This document shows positions 14,433-22,454 of a stretch of 28,360 nt of DNA, one piece after another. A program made the position numbers and the translations under genes. The notes under the pieces were generated by a model, which searched no databases, was not told where the DNA came from, and saw only the letters and a list, made by a program, of their open reading frames with translations. The DNA is from JAUQQI01 sp042408785 (GTDB lineage: Bacteria; Chloroflexota; Dehalococcoidia; JAUQQI01), in contig JBHOQU010000098.1 of the NCBI GenBank assembly GCA_042408785.1, forward strand, positions 1 through 28,360, in the 5' to 3' direction. Every line of letters starts with the position of its first letter. The stretch's first letter is position 1.

Positions 14433-15290
14433 ATGCGCAACGTCCCACTCAAGCCCCTGTTCCTGACCGCCCTGGAGGCCGCCCTCTACCTGCTATCGGT
14501 CGGCCTCGGCCTCCTGATGACCGGCCTGGGATATGTCGGCCTCCGGGCCGGAACCCCCGGTCCCCCCGAAGGGCCCCTCGCCGACCCCCTTTTCTGGCCG
14601 CTGCAGGCCCTGGGCGTAATCGTGCCGACCCTGCTTTTCCTGAGCCTTGGCCGGCCGGGAATCCTTCCGGCCCTGCCCGGGTCCATCCCCGCCGGGCTGG
14701 TCGGCGGCGTCCGGGGTCTCTGCCTCGGCCTCGGCTGTGCCGGGCTTACCGCCGCCCTGGTCCTTCTCTGGCCGGCCGCCATTACCCCAAGTCCGGGGCT
14801 TGAGGCCCTCAGAACCCTCTGGGTTCAGTTAAACGTGGCCCTGGCCGAGGAGGCGGTCTTCCGGGGCTATCTGTGGTCCCTCTTTGAGCGGCGCCTCGGG
14901 CTCCGGGCGGCCTGCGGGGTCACCGCCCTGCTCTTTGCCCTCGCCCACGGGGCAAACCCCGGCCTGGGTCCGCCGGCGGCCCTCAACCTCCTGCTGGCCG
15001 GCTTGGTGCTGGGCGGCCTGCGCCGCGGGTGGGGCTTCGGCGCGGCCGTGGGCTGGCACCTGGGCTGGAACTTCGGCCTGGGGGGCGTTTTCGGCCTGCC
15101 GGTCAGCGGCCTCGCCTTTCCGGGCCTGGTCCGGGTTTTTCCCACGGCCCCCGAGCTGTGGGCCGGGGGGACCTTTGGGCCCGAAGGGGGCCTGGCCGGA
15201 ACCTTGGTGCTGGCCGGGGCGGTGGTCGGGTTCGCTGGGTGGAAACAGGCGGCCGGGATTATACTAAAGGTGCGGAGGGTACTGCGATGA
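14433..15290 (+). CDS. CPBP-family intramembrane metalloprotease
   Basis: The 285-residue, multi-pass membrane protein has the three motifs of the CPBP (Rce1-like, Abi) family in order: EEAVFRGY (E139, E140, R144), LFALAHG (H172), and GWHLGWNF (H209, N213). These form the intramembrane glutamate/histidine active site. ATG 14433 is preferred, though TTG 14409 and ATG 14412 are in frame and would add 7-8 polar residues. Its stop and the htrA start share ATGA, so a membrane protease and a periplasm-side protease are made together, which hints at a shared cell-envelope quality-control role. Confidence 0.85.
   Translation: MRNVPLKPLFLTALEAALYLLSVGLGLLMTGLGYVGLRAGTPGPPEGPLADPLFWPLQALGVIVPTLLFLSLGRPGILPALPGSIPAGLVGGVRGLCLGLGCAGLTAALVLLWPAAITPSPGLEALRTLWVQLNVALAEEAVFRGYLWSLFERRLGLRAACGVTALLFALAHGANPGLGPPAALNLLLAGLVLGGLRRGWGFGAAVGWHLGWNFGLGGVFGLPVSGLAFPGLVRVFPTAPELWAGGTFGPEGGLAGTLVLAGAVVGFAGWKQAAGIILKVRRVLR
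15260..15265 (+). promoter_or_regulatory. Candidate -10 box for htrA
   Basis: TATACT lies inside the last codons of the CPBP gene, 21 nt before the htrA ATG, followed by a GGAGGG ribosome-binding site. A -35 box is not obvious. It could give htrA its own transcript. Confidence 0.3.
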
Positions 15291-16381
15291 AAAGGCGGCT
15301 GGGATTGGCGGCACCGTTTGCCGCAGGCCTGGTGTTGGGAAGTCTCCTCTTCTCCGGCTTTGGGGGGCTCGGCGTCCGGTGGCTTCAGGGGTCACCCCCA
15401 GACCGCCCCCGGGTGGTCAGCGCCGCCGGGGTGGTCCTCGACGAGGAGTGGCTTATGGGCCTCTATGACCGGGCGAGTCCCAGTGTTGTCCGGATAACCC
15501 AGACCCGGGGCGACGACCAGGTCGGCCTCGGCTCCGGCATCATCCTGGACCGCAGCGGCCACATCCTGACCAACAACCACGTGGTGGCCGGCGGCGAGCG
15601 CATCATCGTCACCCTGCCGGACCGAACCCGGGCGGAGGCCCGCCTGGTGGGCCGGGACCCGGGCAACGACCTGGCCGTCATCAAGGTGGAGGTCGACCCG
15701 GCAAAGCTCACCCCGGCCACCCTGGGCGATTCTTCCACGGTGAGGCCCGGCCAGTTTGCCATCGCCCTGGGCAATCCCTTCGGCCTGGACCGGACCATCA
15801 CCCTGGGCATCATCAGCGGGGTCGGCCGGACCCTGCCTACGGGCGGGCGGCCGTTGAGGTCGCTGATTCAAACCGACGCCCTCATCAATCCCGGCAACTC
15901 GGGCGGACCCCTCCTCAACGCCCGGGGCGAGGTTATCGGCGTAAACACGGCCCTCGACTCGACCCAGCTGACCGGGGACGGGCGGGGCGCGGCCATCGGG
16001 CTGGCCGTGCCCATAAACACCGCCAAGCATGTGCTGCCCAGGATGCTGGCCGGCGAGACGGTCAAACACCCCTGGCTCGGGATCTCCAGCCTGGAGCTGG
16101 ACCCCATCGCGGCCCAGGACCGGGGCATCCCCATAACGGCCGGGGCCCTGGTCCAGCGGGTCGTCCGGGACAGTCCGGCCGACCGGGCCGGAATCCGGCC
16201 GGGAGACGTCATCGTGGGCATCGAGGGCCGGCAGGTCCGGCGGGCCGATGATATTGCCGACTACCTGGACGCCGCCAAGGCCGTGGGGGACACGGTCACC
16301 CTGGAGGTCTGGCGGGACGGCGAGACTTTCAGCCTCGAGGTGACCCTGGGCGAATGGCCGGAGACGCTGGGCACCCGCTGA
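15287..16381 (+). CDS. HtrA/DegP-type serine protease with PDZ domain
   Basis: This 364-residue trypsin-like S1C protease acts on misfolded envelope proteins. An N-terminal membrane anchor (about 5-25, after MKRR) is followed by the protease domain with His98 (LTNNHVVAG), Asp128 (DPGNDLAVIKV) and Ser205 (NPGNSGGPLL). One PDZ domain (about 265-355) carries the WLGI start and SPADRAGIRPGDVI. The start ATG overlaps the CPBP stop and follows GGAGGG. The 3' end overlaps the MFS gene by 28 nt. Regulation by an envelope stress sigma factor is plausible but no site is seen. Confidence 0.93.
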   Translation: MKRRLGLAAPFAAGLVLGSLLFSGFGGLGVRWLQGSPPDRPRVVSAAGVVLDEEWLMGLYDRASPSVVRITQTRGDDQVGLGSGIILDRSGHILTNNHVVAGGERIIVTLPDRTRAEARLVGRDPGNDLAVIKVEVDPAKLTPATLGDSSTVRPGQFAIALGNPFGLDRTITLGIISGVGRTLPTGGRPLRSLIQTDALINPGNSGGPLLNARGEVIGVNTALDSTQLTGDGRGAAIGLAVPINTAKHVLPRMLAGETVKHPWLGISSLELDPIAAQDRGIPITAGALVQRVVRDSPADRAGIRPGDVIVGIEGRQVRRADDIADYLDAAKAVGDTVTLEVWRDGETFSLEVTLGEWPETLGTR

Positions 16382-17598
16382 CCGGGGTCGCCGGGCCGGA
16401 GACGGCGGTTCCCGTCCACCGCCGCTGGGCGGTGACAGCCGTGGGCCTTCTGCTGCTGTTTACCAGCGCGGGCATCGGGTTCTACGGCTTCAGCGCTTTC
16501 GTCAAGCCCCTGGCCGCCGAGTTCGGCTGGGGGCGGGGGGAAATCAGCCTGGCCATCACCGTCCAGTTCCTGACGACGGCCGCCGCCGGCCCCCTGGTCG
16601 GCCGGCTGGTGGACAGGTACGGCCCCCGGCGGCTGATGCTGGCCGGCCTCGTCCTTTACGCCCTGACCCTCCTGGGCCTGAGCCGGATGACCTCCCGGAC
16701 CCACCTGCTGGCCGGGTTTGTGGGCCTGGGCGTCGGCAGTTCCCTTTTCGGAACGGTCCCCGTGCAGAGCGCCCTGGCGGCCGCCTTCGGGGCGCGCCGG
16801 GGCCGGGCGGTGGGGCTGGTCACCATCGGCATCAGCCTTGGGGGCGTCCTGATGACCCCGGTGGCCGTCCTGCTGGTGGATGCCCTGGGGTGGCGGGCGG
16901 CCCTGGCCGCCCTCGGCCTGGCCGTCCTGGCGGTGATGCCGCCCCTGGTGGCGGCCGCCGTCCGGGTTCCGGCCCCTTCAAACCGCCTCCAGGGGCCGGC
17001 GGACGGGGCCGTCTCCCTGGGGGCGGTGGTTCGCCGGCCGGTCTTCTGGCTCCTGGGCCTGGCCATCTTCACCGGCGGCCTGGGGGCCCTGGCCACCCTC
17101 TTTCACCTGGTAAGCTTTTTTTCCGACCGGGGCCTCGACCCCCTGACGGCCTCGATCCTTTTGAGCTTGACCACCGCCTTCGGCATCGTGGCCAAGCTTA
17201 TCTTCGGGCCCCTCTGCGACCTCATCAGCGCCCGCCGGGTGATGGTCCTAAGCTTCAGCCTGCAGGTCGCCGGCCTGCTGGGCTACCTGCTTCTGCCCCC
17301 GTCGGTGGCCGCCTATGCCGCCACGGCCGTGGTCTTCGGCCTGGGTATGGGCGCCAACTCAGCCGTTCACCCCATTCTGGCCAGCCAGACCTTCGGGCTG
17401 GCGGCCTTCGGAACGGCCTTTGGGGCCCTGGTCGCCTTCTTCCAGCTGGCTTCGGCCCTGGGCCCCGCCTTCGCCGGTCTGGTGTATGACCTGACCGGCA
17501 GCTACTCGGCGGCCCTCCTCACCTTTCTGGCCGGGCTGATGGTGGGCCTGGCAAGCCTGGGCGTAACCGACCGGCTTATGGCCGCCGGCCGGGCCTAA
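16354..17598 (+). CDS. MFS transporter (oxalate/formate antiporter or MCT-like group)
   Basis: The 414-residue permease has twelve hydrophobic segments in two halves of six. The first loop shows FVKPLAAEFGWGRGEIS, then GRLVDRYGPRRLM between segments 2 and 3, the MFS signature. The EFGW-R form is typical of the OFA/monocarboxylate transporter-like subgroup, so a small carboxylate is a reasonable cargo; given the CoA genes in the window this is attractive but unproven. ATG 16354 overlaps htrA by 28 nt; a GTG near 16432 is possible but would cut into the first segment. It ends overlapping the convergent dehydrogenase gene by 4 nt. Confidence 0.85.
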   Translation: MAGDAGHPLTGVAGPETAVPVHRRWAVTAVGLLLLFTSAGIGFYGFSAFVKPLAAEFGWGRGEISLAITVQFLTTAAAGPLVGRLVDRYGPRRLMLAGLVLYALTLLGLSRMTSRTHLLAGFVGLGVGSSLFGTVPVQSALAAAFGARRGRAVGLVTIGISLGGVLMTPVAVLLVDALGWRAALAALGLAVLAVMPPLVAAAVRVPAPSNRLQGPADGAVSLGAVVRRPVFWLLGLAIFTGGLGALATLFHLVSFFSDRGLDPLTASILLSLTTAFGIVAKLIFGPLCDLISARRVMVLSFSLQVAGLLGYLLLPPSVAAYAATAVVFGLGMGANSAVHPILASQTFGLAAFGTAFGALVAFFQLASALGPAFAGLVYDLTGSYSAALLTFLAGLMVGLASLGVTDRLMAAGRA

Positions 17599-18710
17599 TC
17601 TAAGCCGAGGGTTCGGGCCACCTGCTCCCGCTGGAAGTCCAGGTCGCCGAAGCGGACCTCCAGGGCCTTGCCCCGCCGGGTGTAAAGCTGCAGGTCGTAG
17701 TCCCGGGTGAAGCCGATGGCCCCGTGGATCTGGTGGGCTTCGGCGAACACCCGCCGGCAGGCCTCGCTGGCCCAGCCCTTGGCAATGGCCACCTCCCGGT
17801 CGGCCCCCAGCCCCTCGCCCAGAGCCCAGGCCGCCTGGTAGGTGACGAACCGGGCCCCGTCCACGTCGGTGGCCATATTGGCGCACTTGTGCTGGATCGC
17901 TTGGAACGACCCGATGGGCACCCCGAACTGGACCCGGGTCTTGGCGTAGTTAACGGCCATCTCAAAGGCCTTCTGCGCACCCCCCACCAAATAGGCACAA
18001 GCCGCCACCGTCGCCCGCTGAATGGCCCGCCGGAAGACCGCTTCGCCGTCCCCGGGCTCGCCCAGGACGGCGTCCCGGCCGACCCGGACGTTATCGTAAA
18101 CCACCTCGGCCTGCTTGTCTTTGGCGATGGTCTTGAGGAGCTCAACATTGAGGCCGGGGCTGCCGGCCGGCACCAGGAGGGCCGTAAGCCCTTCCGGGGT
18201 TCGGGCGGCCGTAAGGATGTAGTGGGCGACGTTGGCCCAGGGCACGAAGAGCTTGGTACCCCGCAGAACGTAGAAGTCGCCGTCGGGCCGACCCTCCAGG
18301 GCGACGGTGCTCAGGTCGTTCTCACTGCCGGGCTCGTCGACGGCCATGGTGGCGATAAGCTCGCCGGCGGCGATTTTGGGCAGAAGCTCCCGCTTCTGAG
18401 CGTCGGTCCCGTGGTCGAGGACCGCCAGCCCCACCACCATCGTCTCAATGTAGGGGGCCGGCAGCAGGGCCCGCCCCATCTCTTCGGTCAGCAGGGCCAT
18501 CTCCAGGTAACCCATTCCCAGGCCCCCGTACTCGGCCGGGAACGGCAGGCCCAGCCAGCCCAGGTTCGCCATCTTCTGCCAAAGGGCCGGCGGGTAGCCC
18601 CGCGGGTCCTGCTCCATCTCCCGGACCAGCCGCGGCGGGCACTCGGCCTCCAGGAAGTCCCGGGCCGACTTGCGCAACATCTCCTGTTCTTCGGTGAATC
18701 CCAGGTCCAT
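17595..18710 (-). CDS. Acyl-CoA dehydrogenase-like protein without canonical catalytic Glu
   Basis: The 371-residue protein has the dehydrogenase fold: LGFTEEQEMLRKSARDFL at the start, AVDEPGSENDL, TRVQFGVPIGSFQAIQH (flavin/tetramer segment) and HQIHGAIGFTRDYDL near the end. Neither usual catalytic position holds Glu: the end reads LQLYTRRGKA instead of Y-E-G, and the helix G position before Arg232 is Gln (IQRAT). This pattern is that of the non-catalytic partner in alpha2-beta2 acyl-CoA dehydrogenases of the steroid/bile-acid type, yet no adjacent partner gene exists. ATG 18710 follows GGGAGGAG. Confidence 0.88.
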   Translation of the reverse strand: MDLGFTEEQEMLRKSARDFLEAECPPRLVREMEQDPRGYPPALWQKMANLGWLGLPFPAEYGGLGMGYLEMALLTEEMGRALLPAPYIETMVVGLAVLDHGTDAQKRELLPKIAAGELIATMAVDEPGSENDLSTVALEGRPDGDFYVLRGTKLFVPWANVAHYILTAARTPEGLTALLVPAGSPGLNVELLKTIAKDKQAEVVYDNVRVGRDAVLGEPGDGEAVFRRAIQRATVAACAYLVGGAQKAFEMAVNYAKTRVQFGVPIGSFQAIQHKCANMATDVDGARFVTYQAAWALGEGLGADREVAIAKGWASEACRRVFAEAHQIHGAIGFTRDYDLQLYTRRGKALEVRFGDLDFQREQVARTLGLD

Positions 18711-18740
18711 CGCTTAAGCTCCTCCCTTAAAAGGTCTGGT

Positions 18741-19100
18741 TTAAACCCGCCGGTAGGCCCCGAAGGGCCCCAGCGGGGCGCCGCCCAGCAGGTGCATGTG
18801 CAGGTGAAAGACCACCTGACCCGAGTCCGGGCCGGCGTTAATCACCAGCCGGTAGCCCGTAGATTTTACCCCCTGCTTTTCGGCGACCACCTGGGCCGCC
18901 CGAAACATCCGCCAGACGGTTTCGGCGTGCCGATCTTCCAGCTCGTTCACCGACGGAATGTGCTCCAGGGGAACCACCAGAATGTGGACCGGAGCCCGGG
19001 GCATTATGTCTTTAAAGGCGATGACGGCGTCGTCCCGGTAGACGACGTCGGCCGGCGCTTCGCCCGCGATGATCCGACAAAAGACGCAGTCCCGGGCCAT
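18741..19100 (-). CDS. HIT-family (HINT-like) purine nucleotide hydrolase
   Basis: The 119-residue protein has the histidine triad HLHMH (99-103), with His101 as nucleophile, and an N-terminal CVFCRIIAGE whose two cysteines, with downstream histidines, form the zinc site seen in many bacterial HINT proteins. Family members hydrolyse nucleoside phosphoramidates and adenylated side products such as aminoacyl-AMP. ATG 19100 is preceded by AAGGGG. It lies 11 nt from the hydrolase upstream and 30 nt from the dehydrogenase downstream, so the three may form one unit. Confidence 0.93.
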   Translation of the reverse strand: MARDCVFCRIIAGEAPADVVYRDDAVIAFKDIMPRAPVHILVVPLEHIPSVNELEDRHAETVWRMFRAAQVVAEKQGVKSTGYRLVINAGPDSGQVVFHLHMHLLGGAPLGPFGAYRRV

Positions 19101-19111
19101 CGCCCCTTAAT

Positions 19112-19936
19112 TTAAGCCAACCCCGGCCCGAAGTCAAATCGGCCCTGGACCGCCCCCTCCAAGGGGCTCCAGACGGCGCTGGGCCGGTCCCGCAGAGCCA
19201 CATCCACCCGGACCGGGTTGGCCCCGGCCCGCTCGAAGACCCGCCACACCGTTCGCCGGGCCAGCCGGGGCGAATTGTTCACGGCCGAAAGGTGGGCCAG
19301 CCAGACCGTTCGGGGCCGCCCGTCGGCCACCTGAAGGAGGATCCGGGCCGCCTGTTCATTGGAGAGGTGGCCGTTGGGGGCGGCAATTCGGGCCTTAAGC
19401 TGACCGCTGTACGGCCCGGCCAGCAGGCGCCCAAGGTCGTGGTTGGAATCCAGGATTATCAGGTCGGCCTGCCGCAGGGCGTAAACCAGGTCCTGACACG
19501 ACTCCCCCAGGTCCACCGCCAGGGCGACTCGCCACGGCCCCAGCCCCACCAGGTAGCCCACCGGCTGCAGGGCGTCGTGGGGCAGGCCGAAGCTGGTTAC
19601 CAGGAAGTTTCCCACCGCCAGGGTGGTCCCCACCGGCTGGGAAATACCGTCCACCCGGACCCCAGACCGGTAAAGGCCCTGCAGGGTCCCCGGGCTGGCG
19701 ATCAGGGGAACGTCGTAGCGGCGGCAGACGGCCCCCGCCGCCGAAGCGTGGTCGGCATGCTCGTGGGTAAGGCACACCCCTACCAGCCGGGGCCGGTGGG
19801 GGATCCGGGCCAGCTCGGCCTGGACCGCCCTTAACGGGATGCCGGCATCCACCAGGAGGGCCTCATTCCCGCACCAGAAAAGGTACGCGTTACCGCTGCT
19901 TCCGCTGGCCAGCGATTTAACCCGAAGCGTGGGCAA
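19112..19936 (-). CDS. Metallo-beta-lactamase fold hydrolase, YycJ/WalJ-like
   Basis: The 274-residue protein opens with KSLASGSSGNAYL, the YycJ signature, and has THEHADH (57-63), DSNHDL and a late HLS as metal ligands. YycJ/WalJ proteins are exonuclease-like enzymes linked to DNA repair and cell-wall control in Bacillota. The start is uncertain: TTG 19936 gives the right N terminus but GGGAGG abuts it directly; GTG 19978 would add 14 atypical residues and would lie upstream of the TATAAT at 19959-19964. Confidence 0.88.
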   Translation of the reverse strand: MPTLRVKSLASGSSGNAYLFWCGNEALLVDAGIPLRAVQAELARIPHRPRLVGVCLTHEHADHASAAGAVCRRYDVPLIASPGTLQGLYRSGVRVDGISQPVGTTLAVGNFLVTSFGLPHDALQPVGYLVGLGPWRVALAVDLGESCQDLVYALRQADLIILDSNHDLGRLLAGPYSGQLKARIAAPNGHLSNEQAARILLQVADGRPRTVWLAHLSAVNNSPRLARRTVWRVFERAGANPVRVDVALRDRPSAVWSPLEGAVQGRFDFGPGLA

Positions 19937-19958
19937 CCTCCCGGAGCACAGCCTTGAG

Positions 19959-19964
19959 ATTATA
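19959..19964 (-). promoter_or_regulatory. Candidate -10 box for the YycJ-like gene
   Basis: TATAAT on the minus strand (19964-19959) would start a transcript near 19952, 16 nt before TTG 19936. This supports TTG 19936 over GTG 19978. No clear -35 box. Confidence 0.4.
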
Positions 19965-20016
19965 CCCGAACCTCCCACCGGCCCTGTATATCACGACCTG
20001 GTAATATCTAAGTGCC

Positions 20017-21924
20017 ATGGCCTGCCCCCTGCCGGAAACTTCGGCTCCCGCCTGCGGGTGTAGCCCCGAGCCCGCCCCGCTTCGGCCCTGGGGACGGCTG
20101 AAGGCCGCCTTCGGGCTGGTGGTGGCCGGGGTCCTGCTGGTGGGGCTTCTGGGGGAGCGGCTCGGCATCCTGGGCCGCCTGGAGGAGGCCGTCCCCTTCC
20201 CCATCGGGGCGGCCCTGGTGGGGGCCGCCGGCTTTCCGGTCTTCCGGGAGGTGCTGGGGGCGGCCCGGCGGGGGCGGGTCACCCCCCACACCCTGATGAC
20301 CCTCGGGACCTTGGCGGCCCTGGGGGCCGGCCAGTGGACTTCGGCCCTGGTCGTGGTCTTCTTCATGCGGGTCGGCGAGGCCATCGAAAGGTTCACCGCC
20401 GAGCAGGCCGGACAGGGGATAAAGGTCCTCCTGCGGCAGGCTCCCCAGCGGGCGGTAGTCCTCCGGAACGGACAGGAGGTGGAGGTCCCCGCTTCCGACC
20501 TCCAGGTCGGGGAGATGGTTATCGTCCGGAACGGGGGGCGAATTCCGGCGGACGGGGTGGTGGTGGCCGGCCGGGCCGCGGTGGACCAGTCGGCCCTTAC
20601 GGGGGAGGCGATGCCGGCGGAGGTGGGACCGGGCGACCCGGTCTACGCCGCCACCACGATCCGCCAGGGCTCCATCCGGGTCAGGGTAGACCGGGTCGGT
20701 CCCGATACCACGTTCGGGCAGGTCATAAGGCTGGTGGCCGAGGCCGAGACCCACCGGGGTCCGATGCAGCGCTGGGCCGACCGGTTCTCCGCCTACTTCC
20801 TCCCGGTGGTCCTCGGCCTGGCGGCGGTCGTCCTCGTCGCCGCGGGCCCCCTGACCGCGGCCGCCGTGCTGGTAGTGGCCTGCTCCTGCGCCTTCGGCCT
20901 GGCTACCCCGGTGGCCGTCCTGGCCGCCGTCGGGGCGGCGGCCCGCCACGGCATCCTGATTAAGGGCGGCCGGTTCATCGAGGCCCTCGCCCGGGCCGAT
21001 GTCCTGCTCATCGACAAAACGGGGACCGTCACCTTCGGCCGGCCCCGGGTGGCCGAAATCCTGCCCCTGAACGGCTGGTCCGAGGCCGAGGTTCTGGGGC
21101 TGGCGGCCGCGGCCGAAGCCGGCTCCGACCACCCCATCGCCGTGGCCCTCCGGTCGGCCGCCCGGGAACGGGGCCTTGAACCCCGGCCCGCCGAAGACGT
21201 CCGGGAGGTTCCCGGCATGGGAGTTCAGGCCGCGGTGGACGGGCGGCGGATCCTGGTGGGCCGGCCGGAAAGCCTGGGCGTCAGCGGCCCCGTCCCGGCG
21301 GGCAAAACGGCCGTGGGCGTGGCCCTGGAAGGGCCCGACGACATCCGACGCCCCTGCGGACTTATTACCCTCATTGACGCCCCCCGGCCGGAGGTCCCCG
21401 AGGCCCTTCGGGCCATCCGGTCCCTGGGAATCGGCCAGGTCGAACTTCTTACCGGCGACCGGCCCGGGGCGGCCGCCCGGCTGGCCGCCGACCTGGGGAT
21501 TCCGTACCGGGCGGGCCTGATGCCCGAGGAGAAGCTGAAGGTGGTGCGGGACTTCCAGGCCCGGGGGCACACGGTGGTGATGGTTGGGGACGGCATCAAC
21601 GACGCCCCCGCCCTGGCCGCCGCCGACGTGGGGGTTGCCATGGGGGCCGTCGGCAGCGACGTGGCCGTGGCGACCGCCCCGGTGGTTCTCCTCGGGGAGG
21701 ACTGGCGGCTGATTCCGGCCACCCTCGCCCTGGCCCGGCGCACCCTTCGGGTGATAAGACTCAACCTGCTCTTTACGGCCGGATATAACCTGGTGGGTCT
21801 GGGCCTGGCGGCCGTGGGGCTTTTGCCCGTCCCGGCGGCCGCGGCCGCCCAGGCCATTCCCGACCTGCTCATCCTGGGTAACTCGGCCCGGCTTCTCGGC
21901 TGGCGGCCGCCCCGCAGGCCGTGA
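20017..21924 (+). CDS. P1B-type heavy-metal ATPase with CSC membrane motif
   Basis: The 635-residue metal pump has the P-type machinery: TGEAM (195-199), phosphorylation site Asp333 in DKTGTVTFG, the P1B-specific SDHP (380-383), and GDGINDAPAL. The metal-site motif in the membrane, normally CPC (or SPC, CPH, APC), reads Cys289-Ser-Cys291 in VVACSCAFGLATP. There is no HMA domain; instead the short N terminus has Cys3 and CGC (13-15). The last membrane segments read AGYNLVGLGL and IPDLLILGNSARLL, with an Asp as in the Zn/Cd/Pb group rather than the Cu-type MxxSS. Metal specificity is open. No metal-responsive regulator is adjacent. ATG 20017 has no strong ribosome-binding site. Confidence 0.92.
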   Translation: MACPLPETSAPACGCSPEPAPLRPWGRLKAAFGLVVAGVLLVGLLGERLGILGRLEEAVPFPIGAALVGAAGFPVFREVLGAARRGRVTPHTLMTLGTLAALGAGQWTSALVVVFFMRVGEAIERFTAEQAGQGIKVLLRQAPQRAVVLRNGQEVEVPASDLQVGEMVIVRNGGRIPADGVVVAGRAAVDQSALTGEAMPAEVGPGDPVYAATTIRQGSIRVRVDRVGPDTTFGQVIRLVAEAETHRGPMQRWADRFSAYFLPVVLGLAAVVLVAAGPLTAAAVLVVACSCAFGLATPVAVLAAVGAAARHGILIKGGRFIEALARADVLLIDKTGTVTFGRPRVAEILPLNGWSEAEVLGLAAAAEAGSDHPIAVALRSAARERGLEPRPAEDVREVPGMGVQAAVDGRRILVGRPESLGVSGPVPAGKTAVGVALEGPDDIRRPCGLITLIDAPRPEVPEALRAIRSLGIGQVELLTGDRPGAAARLAADLGIPYRAGLMPEEKLKVVRDFQARGHTVVMVGDGINDAPALAAADVGVAMGAVGSDVAVATAPVVLLGEDWRLIPATLALARRTLRVIRLNLLFTAGYNLVGLGLAAVGLLPVPAAAAAQAIPDLLILGNSARLLGWRPPRRP

Positions 21925-21948
21925 AGGCCGCCCGGCGGGGGGCTGGGG

Positions 21949-21954
21949 TATAAT
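21949..21954 (+). promoter_or_regulatory. Candidate -10 box for def
   Basis: TATAAT lies 8 nt before the def ATG, so a transcript would start about 2 nt before the ATG. No ribosome-binding site is visible (TTGCGGGG), consistent with a leaderless def message. Confidence 0.45.
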
Positions 21955-21962
21955 TTGCGGGG

Positions 21963-22454
21963 ATGGCAGTTCGGGAGATTTTAAAATATCCGGACCCGCG
22001 CCTTCGGGTCAAGGCGAAGCGGGTCCGGGAGGTCGATGCCTCCGTCCAGCGGCTCGTCGACGACCTCGTCGACACGATGCGGGCCGCCAAGGGCGTTGGG
22101 CTGGCGGCCACCCAGGTGGGGGTTCCCCTCCGGGTCGCGGTGGTCGAGCCCCGGGACGGCCAGGTCATCGTCCTGATAAACCCCGAAATCGTCAAGACCT
22201 CCGGCCAGCGCCGGGTCGAGGAGGCCTGCCTCAGCGTACCCGGCTACTGGGGGGAGCTTACCCGGTCGGAGGTCGTGGTTGTCCGGGCCCTGGACCGCAA
22301 CGGTCGGGAGTTCCGGCTTAAGGCCAGTGGCCTGCTGGCCCAGGCCCTGGAGCACGAGATCGACCACCTGAACGGCGTCCTTTACATCGACCGCCTCGAC
22401 CGCCCCGAAGACCTCCACCAGGTCGAGGCCGAGCCGGAGGAGGCGGCCACCTAG
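21963..22454 (+). CDS. def: Peptide deformylase
   Basis: The 163-residue iron/zinc enzyme removes the formyl group from the first Met of new proteins. All three motifs are present: GVGLAATQ (44-51), EACLSVP with metal ligand Cys89 (Ala where Gly is usual), and HEIDH (131-135) with two metal-binding His and catalytic Glu132. The Glu-rich tail is short. The secD start codon follows the def stop directly, so def, secD and secF are probably one transcript. That arrangement joins N-terminal maturation to export. Confidence 0.96.
   Translation: MAVREILKYPDPRLRVKAKRVREVDASVQRLVDDLVDTMRAAKGVGLAATQVGVPLRVAVVEPRDGQVIVLINPEIVKTSGQRRVEEACLSVPGYWGELTRSEVVVVRALDRNGREFRLKASGLLAQALEHEIDHLNGVLYIDRLDRPEDLHQVEAEPEEAAT

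Noticed and set aside
16354..16432. MFS start moved to GTG near 16432 to avoid overlap with htrA
   Set aside because: It would remove the charged N-terminal stretch and cut into the first membrane segment; the 28-nt overlap is in line with other overlaps in the window.
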